From the NCBI GenBank assembly GCA_021464415.1, contig CM038469.1, positions 64,213,650 through 64,277,649 on the forward strand: a stretch of DNA of 64,000 nt, given 5' to 3'. Positions 10,883-22,460 of this stretch are shown here, one piece after another. This DNA comes from Lonicera japonica (Eukaryota > Streptophyta > Magnoliopsida > Dipsacales > Caprifoliaceae). The position numbers and the translations under genes were made by a program. How positions within the stretch are numbered: position 1 is the stretch's first letter; the number at the start of each line of letters is the position of its first letter. The notes beneath the pieces are model-generated. The model did not search any database. It saw only the letters and a program-made list of their open reading frames with translations, and was not told the origin of the DNA.

Positions 10883-11628
10883 TAGCGATATAGATAGCGG
10901 GTTTGGGTGGCTCACCATTCGGGAGAATTTTCTTGTAAATCCTTCTTTGATGCTTTATATCAACAATCATCCATTTCCTCATTCACACAATCTAATTTTA
11001 TTTGGAAACACGGGGTTCCTTTCAAAGTTAAGGTGTTTGCTTGGCTAATTCTGAGAGGTAGAGCGAATACTTGTGACGTTATTCAAGAGAAGAGGCCTTA
11101 TATGTGCTTGTCACCAACTTGGTGTGTGTTATGCAAACGGGATGGAGAAGATATTGATCATATTCTCTGCATTGTGCTTTTGTTTAGAAACTATAGAGTT
11201 TGATCTTTGAGATGTTTGGATTGGTGGGAGCCTGCCCAAAAAAATGGGCCGACATCGTAGCTCTAAAATGGCAATTTAAGCAATGTATTTGTAAAATGAA
11301 AAGTCTATGGAGAATCTCAGTTTTGGCTATGGCATAGTTAACTTGGTTGGAAAGAAATAAAAGGATTTTTGTAGATAGAAGCAGCACATTAGCCGGAACC
11401 AAATTAAATTTTCTATTGGAGTATGGGCTACATCATCTAATATTTTTTATTGTGTGGAGCAATTTTTGTTTGAATTGTAGTTGCTTTGTTCTTTTTGTAC
11501 TTTTGGGCTCATCCCTCAGTGGATTTCTCATTAGCTGTGAATGGCCCTTGCTTTTTCCTTTGTTGTAATCTGCTTTTGAGTTGTAATAAAGTTTTGTTTC
11601 TTATCAAAAAAAAAATAGCGATATATAT
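10883..11628 (+). mobile_element. 5'-truncated LINE with poly(A) and target-site duplication
   Basis: The insertion spans 10896-11615 and is bounded by TAGCGATATAGAT (10883-10895) and TAGCGATATATAT (11616-11628), 12 of 13 matching. It ends in TTGTTTCTTATC and an A-run at 11607-11615. The frame at 10907-11203 encodes the zinc-binding region after L1 RT (zf-RVT): SCKSFFDAL, IWKHGVPFKVKVFAWLILR, then CVLCKRDGEDIDHIL. Sense-strand 3' UTR text follows. The ORF is broken after about 100 aa, so it is inactive. It sits about 430 bp past the DeSI stop codon. Confidence 0.85.
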
Positions 11629-12500
11629 GCCAATTTGAGTGACCAAATTAGTAAACCAAGGGTCTGATTGTTAACATGAAAAATAATAATAAAAACAGTT
11701 AATTTGTGTAAAAAAATGGAAAATAAGTTGAAACGTGGTGAAATGTCATTCTTACTTTTTGCCTTTTTTTCTGGAAAAAATTCTATAAAAAATAATGGAA
11801 GGATGGAAGACATCTACTTATAAAAATGAACATGAGACGGAAAGTATCTCATCACATGCTTCAACTTATTTTTCAACTTCTTACACAAATCAAGTGTTTT
11901 TCTTATCATTTCTCATGTTATCAAACGTAGCCTAAATGATGTGCGAGTGTTTTTCTTATCATTTTCTATATTATCAAACATAGCCTAAATGATGTGTGAG
12001 AGTATAGTGTTTCAAGAAAAATTAACATCTTGTCTGATCACGTTCTGACACCTCATTTGGTAGGCTAATTTGGTCACATCTAATTTCGGACACACAAGTT
12101 GCTCTTGCAAACAAAAATGCAGCGATCAAAACTGCTTTTCTTTAAAAAATCTGGAACTTCTGGAGATCAAGAAAAATAATGCTATTTTTAGAATGAGGGA
12201 ATCCAAGCGAGCACCATCAAGGCGAAGGTAGGACACGAAGAGGATATGTACAGAAAGGCGCATAACAAGTTAACAACCATTGCAAGAAAACAATGATGAC
12301 ACCCCAGAGATGAGGCATATAACAACCATTCATGTTAAGTGAGAAAGTTCCCAGTTTACTAACTTCAAACTTAAGCAGTTGGGGAAAGCAGGAATTGGGG
12401 GAGTAATCAGCTGGGAACTGTTCGGACTGGTTTTGTGCAGCACATAGGAGATGCATCAAATGATCCAGCAGAGTTGCGGGACTTATAAAAAGCTTACAAA
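11629..12500. other. Intergenic; small tandem duplication
   Basis: No gene is recognised. A 53-54 bp direct duplication runs from about 11894 to 12000; both units carry GTGTTTTTCTTATCATTT and the TAGCCTAAATGATGTG block. 12180-12480 is unassigned. Confidence 0.4.
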
Positions 12501-12509
12501 TAAGATTAC

Positions 12510-12796
12510 AGGAAAATATACGCGAATTGCATATTGCCGAGCACTGCCAGAAGATCTATTGGGATACATACAAAACTAAATTCAAAGCTATGAGCCACGA
12601 GTGTATATGGCTCTCTTTTGCTTATAGGGAGGCAAATTTTGTTGCGGATGCTTTAGCAAAACATGCTACTATGATGAATGACATAAACCCCTCATTCACC
12701 CAAGCCCCCTCCTTTGTAGAACCTCTATTATGTGGCGATAATAGTTTGTTATTAAACTTGGAACATCAAGGGGTTTCAGCCCCTGTACTATGTTAG
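12510..12796 (+). pseudogene. Retroelement RNase H-like fragment (RVT_3 type)
   Basis: The frame ending at the TAG at 12794-12796 encodes the C-terminal part of an RNase H-like domain as found at the end of plant LINE ORF2 or in related genes: a CIWLSFAYREANFVADALAKHA block (here cut to SFAYREANFVADALAKHA) in which R-E-x-N-x-x-A-D-x-L-A-K is the signature helix, then PSFVEPLLCGDNS. The catalytic acidic residues of the N-terminal half are absent, so it is a fragment. It lies just beyond the 3' end of the thioesterase gene, on the opposite strand. Confidence 0.65.
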
Positions 12797-13175
12797 TTAC
12801 GTAATTAATGGTATGTTTTTTGCTTTCAAAAACATAAGTAAAAGTGAATAATTGAAGATGTCTGTCTGGTATTTTCGGAATTACAGCCATTATTTTGTAT
12901 GAGTTTCGGAATATGAATAACAAAAACAGTCATCCATCCATAATGTCACAAAAACAAGCCATTCGAAAGAGTACATAAATAACTAACCGGAAGGTTACTA
13001 ATAAGGGTCAGCAATTTCAAATACCACAACCAAATAGGCTTACTATATTCTTCCGTTCAGACTAGAATATAAATATGCCAGAAAAATGACTTCTTTACCA
13101 CCCCCAATTACAAATTGTTCTTAAACCCCCTCTTCGTCTTCAGATAATAAATTGTGCCCACATTATGATGATTAC
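12797..13175 (-). other. Probable 3' UTR and flank of the thioesterase gene
   Basis: Non-coding sequence immediately downstream (minus strand) of the thioesterase stop. The cleavage site cannot be placed by eye. No other element was recognised. Confidence 0.35.
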
Positions 13176-16100
13176 TTACTTCCCTTCAAGCCCTAATTTT
13201 GAAGTTAGCCAAGCACAAACCTCGTCCATCTCTTCCGGTATCGTATAGTGCCCTAGCCTGGATTTTCAAACATATATACATCAAACCCTCAAAAACATAG
13301 TTTCCTTTACCAACTTCCACGTGTGTGTATATATAGTACATCTCTCTGAAGGAAGCCGTTCTTTCAATTAAAGAATGGACTCTCCTTTCTTGTTTAGACC
13401 AAAGTCATAAAACATGCACTTATTTAGCCCCTCAAAAAGGGAGACCTTTCTTTAGTTAAAAGAAGGGTGCCCATCAAAGACTCCTTGATATATATTGCAT
13501 ATACATACAAACATACATACATATAGGACAGGTTCAACTTACAACTATCGTAAATTTTATAAGTGTATAGGCATGAATAACTTTTTCTCAAATTTAAAAT
13601 TTATCAATAAAGCCATTGAATTAGATAATTTTTACACGTGGAAGATACATGCCACAAGAACTACACTGTTCAACAATTTTTCCCCTCAATTTCATGTTTG
13701 ATCGCGGTCCAACCATAGGATATTATCTTGTATTGTGATTGTCATGCATGCAAACTATGAGCTCAGTCAAATATTAGGAAGCATTCAATTGACTTGCTTA
13801 TATTTTTCTTAATTTTATTAAGAATTTGGAGCCTAATCACTATAAAGTACTTCAGCATCTCAAATAAGTTTGAACTTTTAGGATGCCAACCAAAATGAAT
13901 TCGAACAAAAAAATTCGCAAGGTGTAAAAGTAAAACTTCTTAATCTTACCCCTAGTGTGAGTTGAACTTAGATGATAAATATATATATATATATACTTAA
14001 AAGAGAGAGAGAGAGAGATGTATTGAAGGCAAAAAAGAAAAAAAAAACTAAAAATTACATACGCAGTGTAGTCTTTGAATGTCACATCATTAAAGCCAGA
14101 CGAGCTTAATTTCTGCGCCGACTTTTCACCAAATTTAAAACGAACCACATCATCACCTACATACCAAAATCATTGGCAGGTTCCACCATTAATTAGCTGA
14201 GATGCAAGCACCAATGATATGAAAAATGGACATATGGGATAAATCAAACACGAAAATAAACACAGCCTCTTAATTTAGGCCAAACTTATCTGTGCTAGAG
14301 CTGACCGACCTGACCGTCAGCCTCCAAAAAAGAACAGAATAAAATGCAATTTCCAGGAAATTATTCGAGAAACAAACAACAAAAAGGCATAGAAATAAGA
14401 ATTGCTCATAAAGTTGATCAAAAAGAAATACAGGCGTGTTTGATTGCACTTCTTCACCCTGGAAAATGCTCAATTTTTTTATGTTTTCCATCATTACATG
14501 TGATTGTATAATTTGCCAGGGAATCAAACTCTATGGTATATGGTTTACCCTACCCTAGTCTCCTTTTCAATGTAATTCAAAAACAACCTCCCCCCAAGTT
14601 TTTTCTTTCCTTGCAACACATTTTACTAGAAATTGACTTCTTTTCCATGTAAACCAATTCAAATGCATCATAATATCAAATAAGAGTGTTTGATTGCATT
14701 TCTTTACCTTTGGAAATGCTCACCCCCATTTCCTATATGCATAAGATCGAACCTGCCCTGTCCACCCTTGACCCGCCCGTTTGTAATTGTAAGATATTAT
14801 AAGGGTATTTTAAGAAAAAATATATTATATTCAGATCGGATCAAACATTGAATTTCCGCAAACCTGAACCTTTGTTGGTTTTTTACATTTGAAACTAAAA
14901 CCAGCCCGGTTAAAAAAAATTAAAAAAATGACCCACTTAGGGCCAGGTTGGTTCAGGTTGGTTCGGGTCAAAAATAAAATGTTTACACTGTGGTGTCAGT
15001 GTTACATAAGCTCCACTCCAATTAAGGGAAACTAAGCATGCAAAAATAATCTTAGTAAGGTAGTTGAGCTGAAAACTTACAATGAAGATAACTACTAGGA
15101 CAAGGAAAAGTTACACTCCCTTTCTCTCAAATTAAGAGTCCACTATTCCTTTTTGGGATATCCCAAATTAAGAGTCCAATTTCCTTTTCAAAACAACATA
15201 ATCAACGTACCAAAACTCACAATAGGAAACAAGTTTTGTTCTAAAACATTGATTATGACGAAACTAGCGCATTCTTAAAAAATGTGAAAGTCAAACATGG
15301 ACACTTGATTAGGGAAGGAGGGTGTACTAGTAGCCTGCGAGAGAAAATGAATGAATTACCTCTTCCATGACAGAGCAAAATGGGCAACGAAGCAGCACGC
15401 CTTGTGGCCTCATCCCCTTCTAGCTTGTTAGTTAAGGTCCTAGAAAAGAATAGTAGCAAATAATTTATTTTATTTGAAGAATCAATTACAAAAGAAGGTA
15501 TAAAGAGCTCATGAAAGAATAGAATTGGATGTCAAACTTTGAACCAGGAAGCCAGCCACTAAGTCCAACAACTGCACTCAAATTGGTAGGGTACAGGTTT
15601 CCATTCCCAAATTTTCCTTGAGCAAAGCAAGTTGCAGAGTAAAGGGAGGTTGCTGCCCCCATACTAAAGCCTCCAATACCAACTTTGACTGCAAATTGAA
15701 AAATCAACAATGAGGACAATTATCAAACTTGTGTGTGTTTTTTTTCAACTTCTCTTTCTTTTTTACTAGAACTCATAGCACATTCAATGCATGTGCTATA
15801 TCTAGAAATTTGATTTTATGTAGATTTTTGAAACATTTTATGGTTATGTGAATGTACATGTCAAGTGGTTATAACACGTGTTATCCCTTGCTTGAAGTCA
15901 TAGGTTCAATTCTCATTGGAAGTAGTATTTATTTTTCCAAATCAATGAAAGCTAATTTTGTAATTTCAGGGCACAAGATTTAGTTGCCATCTGTTACTTG
16001 TGTGTAATATAATGGATAGATATTTAAGAGCGAGAGGGGGTATCCTTGTGAACTTCCTTTTTACTTAGGGTCTTTGGTTAGTGATGGATCTTAAATGGTT

Positions 16101-19100
16101 TAAATGCATTTCAAATTTCCGTTAGATGCAGAAACCCGGTGCATTAATCATTTGTACATTCCATGATTGTACAACACATCAATGCATCCCATGGTTCAAA
16201 GTACGGTTTTCGGTATCGATTTCAAGCAATATGCACCGATTCGGTATTTAGAATGCCCAAAAAAAATAGAAAAAGGAAATAGAAAAATTCTACAAAGTGA
16301 GACCAATGAGATAGATCGATTAGATGCGCATGATATCATCATTTAACACAAATTGCATTCTCTACCTTGTAATACTAAATTACTAACATCTATCGCACTT
16401 GGATAACACACTATTACATCATAGTTCAACAAATGTTTAACAATACGATCTTATCAGCCACAAAATCTCAAAAATAAGTTCAATTACGCCTAAAATAGCG
16501 GTATGGATTAAAATCATAAGCATCACTCCTGCAGTAGGGGTATAAAAAAGGTTGATAATTTCCACTAGTGTTAAGGGTACAAGTGTGAAGCATGTGTTGG
16601 CCTTTCAAGTTAGGATGAATGACTAGATGACCCATAATTGGGAAACTTTGGTTGGCCATTATGATAGTGGTACCCAAACCCCCGATATTCAATGGTACTT
16701 GGGTTCTCACTTGTTTTTGAATTGATTCATTCAAGCAGCTTAGTCTCAGTATAAACAATAATGATGATTAATTTATATCTATCTACCCTACTATTCGAAG
16801 ATTCTTGTTCAGAGAGATACTTATTCCCTGAATCAAGGCTGGAACAAGGCTAGTGCGTTTACTTTTAGTCACTTCATCTCCATCAGCTTTTTCTTTCGTT
16901 GATACTGAGTCGACTCAGTGTGTACCGGTTCGGTTTTGACGACTCGGTGCAGTTTTGGTGGGTTATGACCAAAATATCAGCCTGACTCAGTGAATCCATA
17001 AAATACCTTGATTAAACCATATCATGTCACAGTTTCAGTTTAGTACCCACTGAAACCTGTACATATCAGCAGATACTTTGAACCATCGTCAGCATTCAAC
17101 GCATGTTAAACACCGACACGGGGATTCTAGGAGAGTCTTGGAAATAATATTCATGTATATGAACATATAATATGCATGCATAGTACATATGTGTATTTTA
17201 GATGGTTACTCTTCTCTACTTGCGCACTCACTTCTAGCAAACTCTTCAAATCTTCAAATATCTAACTTTTGTTATTATAACAGTGCCTGCTTTTGATTTG
17301 TTATATTTCTTCTGTTAAGCACGATATTCATTATGGTTCCTTCTCCTAACAGCTTAAGCTTTTGGGAGAGATGGTTCCTAACATGGTATCAGAGGTCAGG
17401 TTCTGCAAGCTCTCGGGTTCGAATTCTCCCGCTTGCATTTGTTTCCCCCTTTGTGTTTGTGCAGTATGCACGTTGTTGTTTGTGTACAAAATGCACCACA
17501 GTTGTGATAGGTTCTTTCTCCTAACAGCTTAAACTTTTGGGAGAGATGGTTCCTAACATCTTCAAAATCCAAAATGATACTCAAAATCCTCATGATTCAA
17601 ACACTTCAAAACTGAATAAGCATCATTACGTGTAAAGAAAGATTGAATGGCACACAGTTGTGAGAGGGAACTTACTGTCAGATGGCTCCGTAGACAGCAA
17701 ACTTACAACATGAGCTGCTGAAGCATCTAACCCTTCTAAATCTTCATTGGCATCTTCCGAAAGGTCACTTACATCACACCCTAATATAAATCATAAAAGA
17801 ACGTGAAATATTTTAGACAATCATTATCGTACATATTATCTCTCCAGTGATCACTACAGTATCCAGTTGTGAAGTTATGATTTGTATTATGAAGAAAAGA
17901 TGTAAGAATTGCACATTGTGAATCAAACAGCAAGATTCAATCCAAAATAAAATAAATGGTAAATATTGTACATATTTCTGCCAAAAATAAATATACTGAA
18001 AAATAATGAAATATTGTTTAAATCGGTTTTAGGCAATGAAAACGCCATCTAATTGAAAGACATGATTTCATTACAAAAGAAAATGTGAGTTTGAATATTA
18101 TAAATTAGTAATAAAATCATAAATAGTTGTGAATAAAGAGTCAAAGAGAAGATGATTGAAAAATCATTGACCCAAATAAAAAATTAAGCTATTATAAAAA
18201 ATCTGAAAGTAAATAAAGTTAGGAAAAGTTTGTGACAAAAGTGAACACAAGTGAAATCAAATTCATTGTGATTCTCGATTCAATTGACAAAATCATAGAA
18301 TTCATTACAGCCATCTTTACTCCAAATTTTATACTACATGATTCAAGAATCTATGCAGCTATTTACCAATCAAACTATATGAATCGTGCAGTGAAGACTG
18401 AGAACTGCTATTCATGTTCATTTTGGATTCACTACACAATTCATATTGATTGAGCCTTTAACCACAGTGAAGTGTAATAACAGCTACGATCCTTCTTATA
18501 AATTATATAGTTTGACTTGATTTGATAGAAATCAAGCAGGTTTCGAAAGCATTTAAACTTACAAGCAGTTGAAGGAAAGCCGCCAAACAAAGTTATTGGT
18601 TGAGAAGGAGCAGTTGGGCAGATCCATTTTATCTGCAGTACATATATACATATGCATATGAAAATTAAGTTGTTAATTAAGACATAATATTAATATACAA
18701 AAAAGATCTTAAACGGTTTACATGTGATATTCTTACATTTGGAAGAGGCAGAGTCTCCAAGAGCTGGGACCAGCTGCCAGACAAAAGCAAATAACCGAAT
18801 GAGAAAATGTTATCACTACTGCATTACTGAAGGCCCATTTATTTTTGGGAAGAAACTGAAATACATTTTCACCTAGTTAAAATATTTATTGCTGAAAAGT
18901 ATTTTCACCTATTTTGAAGGAAATTATTGTTCATGCAAAATAATGAATAAATCCACACGCCATACTACGCAATTTTAAATAAAATTCGTGAACAAAGTTC
19001 AATGCCAAATTGGTCAAAACAGTTTTCAAATACTAATTTTCACTCCACCATTGAATTTAAATCACTACTGTTTTCTAATATAAAAGGAACAAGAATTGGA

Positions 19101-20834
19101 AAATTGGTACCAACATAAAAAAAAAAGAATCAGCAGAAGACTACCAAAGTACCAATTTCTTTGAGAAAGAAGAGGTTAAACACAAATCAACAATAAATAA
19201 CTCTCCAAAAATATCATAATACTGTTGTTCCAATACTTCTAGGCAACTACTTTTCATAGTTCATACCCCTCGATTTGAAACTAAGAGCCTTTATTTGAAA
19301 GTCAAATATATTAGGAAATATTATAAACTTTCATGAAAAGAGAGGGATGAGATACTGAGATATCAATGTAATTGTTAACCTTGTACTAAAAAAGCTAATG
19401 TTGGTTCATTTAATTAATTTATTGCCTAAATTTAGAAACAAAACTATTGATTTGAGACATCGCAAAGAGAAAAGTGGGACTTTTGAGTTGAGAATGAGGG
19501 AGTATATATAAAAGAAGAAAATGATTCACTGTCATAGTCAAATTTTCATTTTCAATATTAAGTAACAAATAGAGCCCAAATGAATCAACTGAGTCTTGGA
19601 CACGATCCAAACAAAACTAAAAGTTTACCTTTTACGGGTTCAAGTTAATATTTGATAGATTTCCCATCATATATGTGTTGAACTGCTTAAAAATTAGTGG
19701 CATAGAACCAATTACACAATACATGACCATAAGCAATTGCCACGCCACCCAAGCATGCGCATGCACAGTAAGACGAAGAAACTCTAAATGAATTGATTGA
19801 GTATTGGAAACAGATTGTACTGATATTCTCTGAATAAGATCCATTGTAGGATTATTTAAATTTTTCTTATCAGTATTATAAAGTTGGAGGTAAATACGGG
19901 GAAAGAGAAGAAAAATATTGGGAAAAAGAAGGATTTGCATTATCGTTTGATCTGTTTCACACATTCACGTGTTATATCAACCACTTGAGGAAATGGAAAA
20001 CTCTCTTTGACAATTAAACAAGAGGAAATTAATTGTAAAATGTCATTTTACTTACAAAATATACATATCTTTTCCAAATCTACCACTGAATAATGTGAAG
20101 TACACTAGACCTCTACCTTCCTCTTTTAAGAGATAAACAAGCAGAGCATTAACGGCAATCAAGATAAGATATTTCGCATAAAAACCACTAACAAATAGTT
20201 ACAATGGAAAAATGGAGTTATACAGAGAAGGGAGAAGTGTGATGATGTTACCTTGAACCATTGTCACCGAGGCCATGGAGCCAGACTATAGTGGCCTGGT
20301 GTTTACCTTTTGGTCTCACCACATATGTCCGTCCAAACTCAAATGCCCTTCTAGCAGTTCTAGCACCTGCTATTAAATCACAACAAAGTTCACCATTGAA
20401 GACTTTCGAAAAAAAGATAAATGAATGAATTATGGCATAACCATTTTTCTGGGGGAGAGAAGAAAGCACAAATATCTATAGATTTTTTTTTATTTTTTTT
20501 TTGGGGGGGGCACCCTAGTTGTACAGTTGTGGGAAAGAGTTACAATAACACTGGAACATGAAGATATATTGACAAATCTAGGCTCCATTTGCCAGCAGAA
20601 GGCTAGGAAAAAAGGCATTTTAATGGCAACCAAACAACAGTCTTCTTTCTTCTTCTCTTCTTTTTTAAAGAATTAATAGCAACCAAACAGCAGCTAAAAG
20701 TAAAGTTTTAAAGAATTTCAAGACATGTGCATAACTCTCTCTGCATCAAAATTAAAAACAAACAAGGGATATAAAGAATAAGAGAAAAGGAGACCCAACT
20801 AACCTGAACCCATAGAAGGGCCACTCAAACTCAT
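13176..20834 (-). CDS. Acyl-protein thioesterase (alpha/beta hydrolase, APT/SOBER1-like)
   Basis: Predicted to hydrolyse thioester-linked acyl groups from proteins (S-depalmitoylation) or related small esters; cytosolic, no signal peptide seen. The nine coding exons on the minus strand are 20804-20834, 20252-20366, 18737-18773, 18563-18632, 17676-17780, 15538-15688, 15360-15439, 14063-14156 and 13176-13257 (TAA). All are GT-AG with matching phases, giving 254 aa, the usual family length. Landmarks: MSLSGPSMGS start, WLHGLGDNGSSWSQ oxyanion-loop region (~39-52), PTAPSQPITLFGGFP, nucleophile elbow GIGGFSMG with Ser128, LCHGRGDDVV with Asp198, and ALGHYTIPEEMDEV with His231, which together form the catalytic triad. 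The ATG is the only in-frame Met that gives the conserved short N-terminus. Introns carry a Stowaway, a TRIM-like element and a TIR element. The protein appears intact; the closest remembered family is Arabidopsis At5g20060-type thioesterases. Confidence 0.95.
13978..14020. repeat. (TA)n and (GA)n microsatellites
   Basis: Consecutive AT and AG dinucleotide runs in intron 8 of the thioesterase gene. Confidence 0.8.
15112..15326. mobile_element. Stowaway MITE in thioesterase intron 7
   Basis: The element 15114-15324 is flanked by TA on both sides. Inverted ends CACTCCCTTTCTCTCAAATT and its counterpart ending GGAAGGAGGGTG follow the CTCCCT...AGGGAG Stowaway (Tc1/mariner) pattern. It is about 211 bp and lies about 35 bp from exon 7. 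Confidence 0.7.
16191..17086. mobile_element. TIR element in thioesterase intron 5
   Basis: The ends ATGGTTCAAAGTA and TACTTTGAACCAT are perfect 13-base inverted repeats around about 900 bp of non-coding sequence. The left arm carries short GGTATCGAT and CGATTCGGTAT blocks echoed by GACTCGGTG and CGGTTCGG blocks on the right. No clear target duplication was found, so class assignment (Mutator- or hAT-like) is open. Confidence 0.5.
17333..17560 (+). mobile_element. TRIM-like retroelement with primer-binding site
   Basis: Two near-identical direct repeats of about 49 bp (17335-17383 and 17510-17558) bracket an internal part of about 125 bp. The first repeat ends in ...CCTAACA and is followed at once by TGGTATCAGAG, the classic initiator-Met-tRNA primer-binding site, which is the layout of a miniature LTR element (TRIM). 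The internal part also holds GGTTCGAATTCTCCC, like a tRNA B box, so a SINE origin is the alternative. It codes for nothing. Related partial copies lie at 7.3 and 8.7 kb. It is in thioesterase intron 5. Confidence 0.7.
20490..20513. repeat. Poly(T)/G-rich simple tract
   Basis: T-rich run passing into a G-run in thioesterase intron 1. Confidence 0.6.
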
Positions 20835-21003
20835 ATTACTTCCAATAGAGAAAACAACCGCGAGCTATTTGCAATGATTGAGAATACTCCCTGCATTCCA
20901 ACAAATTGGGTTCATTCTAAATTGAACTATTATTCTTATTAGCAGGAGAAACCACAAAAACCCCATTACACCATTACAAATCAAATTCAAGGAGAAAACA
21001 CTT

Positions 21004-21362
21004 TACTTAAGGCAGTGTTAGTTTTTAGCTCCTAATGCTGAATGGAAATCTAGTAAGCATTAAGAGGTACAGATAATGTTTCTTCTATGGCCTCTTGATG
21101 ATGAATTAAGTATCCAGCGTGAAGAGGCAAGTCTTGTGCTGAATGCTTAATTCTCGCTTCAACAAAAGTTTTATTCCAATTGTGCCCCTATTCTTTTTAT
21201 TCTTTAATTCTTTAACTATCGATGTATCATATAGTAAAGGTAGCATTGTAAAATATTACGTATTCAGCATTTAGAGCCAAACAAAATCAAACATATTTTT
21301 AGAAGTTCATTTCAACATTCAGTATTCAGCATTCCTTAAAAAAAAAAAACTAACTCTTTTAG
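21004..21362. mobile_element. MITE upstream of the thioesterase start codon
   Basis: The ends GTTAGTTTTTAGCTCCTAAT and, inverted, a GTTAGTTTTT-run-AAGGAATGCTGAAT terminus share order and sequence. Both interiors hold repeated ATGCTGAAT and TTCAGCATT words. A related element is in PRMT10 intron 1 (36985-37265). It probably lies in a 5' UTR intron of the thioesterase gene. Confidence 0.55.
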
Positions 21363-21691
21363 ACATTAGAAAAAAAACAGATGATCAGTCAATTCCATAA
21401 TTCTACACATAACCTGGGTTAATAATCAATATACACCAAACAGGAATTTCACAGTTGAAATAGAATTACACCTAATTAAAGTATCAAACTTCCCCCAAAT
21501 ACACTACACTATCCACTCAAAGAATTGGTGAAAAATAATTATTTGAAGTCAAGCAAAACATTTTCCGCTTAAATTGGAAAACAACAATTCATTAGTTCAA
21601 TTTCATAGATCGATATATATCTAGACTGGGATAGACACGAGGATCCGATAAAAAAAAATACTACAGAAAAAACGATCAGATGAATAATTAT

Positions 21692-21720
21692 AACAATAAT
21701 AATAATAATAATAATAATAA
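21692..21720. repeat. (AAT)n microsatellite
   Basis: About nine AAT units just downstream (gene sense) of the putative 5' UTR donor. Confidence 0.85.
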
Positions 21721-21756
21721 AAGGACATTGAGATTTTGGTATGTGTAATAATTGAC

Positions 21757-21838
21757 CTGGAGTTTGTTGAAGGAAAAATCGCGAGCTCCTTTTTCTCTTC
21801 TACCAAACAGACCAAGTTGTACCGTGTCGGGTGATGAT

Positions 21839-21875
<37 letters not shown>

Positions 21876-21880
21876 GTCTC
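21757..21880 (-). promoter_or_regulatory. Putative 5' leader exon and GA-repeat of thioesterase gene
   Basis: In gene (minus) sense, a (GA)n tract (21840-21872 as CT on +) is followed by GC-richer leader sequence ending in AACTCCAG and a GT, a plausible donor for a 5' UTR intron of about 0.9 kb that would end at the AG (GCAAATAG) some 35 bp before the ATG. Pyrimidine- or GA-rich leaders are common in plants. No transcript evidence is available. Confidence 0.35.
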
Positions 21881-21929
21881 TCTCTTCAACATATCTTTTT
21901 ATGTATTATTTGTCCTTTTTTTCATATCA

Positions 21930-22460
21930 TAATACCATCTTTAGTGGGTAAGTTAAAAAAGTAAGTTAAAAAGGTATATTTATATTATTAATAAATTAAA
22001 GCTGCACCGAGAGAAAGCTAAATTTAGCTTGCACGATTTATGAAGTGTCGGGGCACCATTTTATTCATTCTCACGATAGATGATATATCGTCCAATGATA
22101 TTGCTTCCCCACGACACATCATGTGTCGTGGCAGGCATTTTATGTTTTTTTTTTCTTCTTCCATTTCCGAAATTAATCCTTCCCACGATATTTGAAATAT
22201 CGGCTGAGCTAAAATTTTCATTTCCCCCGATACATCATGTATCAGCCGAAGGATTTTTGTTTCTCACGACACATCATGTGTCGTGAGAAGGATAATTCTC
22301 TACCACGACATTTCGTGCATCGTCCGAGTTAAAATTTTGTCTGCTGCTAAATTTGGCTTTCGTTTACACTTTTACACAGATTATTAGCCAGCTAGCCTAC
22401 CGAATGGGGCAAGCAAATAGCTAAATTTACCCATTTAGCTTGCCCAATGGAGATGGTCTA
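21930..22460. mobile_element. Palindrome-rich TIR element
   Basis: Ends resembling ACCATCTTTAGTGGGTAAG and, at the right, CTTGCCCAATGGAGATGGT are imperfect inverted repeats about 525 bp apart. The middle (22065-22330) contains six short palindromes. There are two perfect CACGACACAT/ATGTGTCGTG copies (about 22110 and 22268). The others are related CGATAGATGATATATCG, CGATATTTGAAATATCG, CGATACATCATGTATCAG and CACGACATTTCGTGCATCGT variants. No ORF of note. Confidence 0.6.

Noticed and set aside
15860..15930. tRNA/SINE-like segment (GGTTCAATTCTCA)
   Set aside because: B-box-like word only; no convincing A box, tail or target duplication.
17386..17430. Possible tRNA gene (B-box-like GGTTCGAATTC)
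   Set aside because: No cloverleaf with acceptor stem pairs around it; it lies between the direct repeats of a TRIM-like element.
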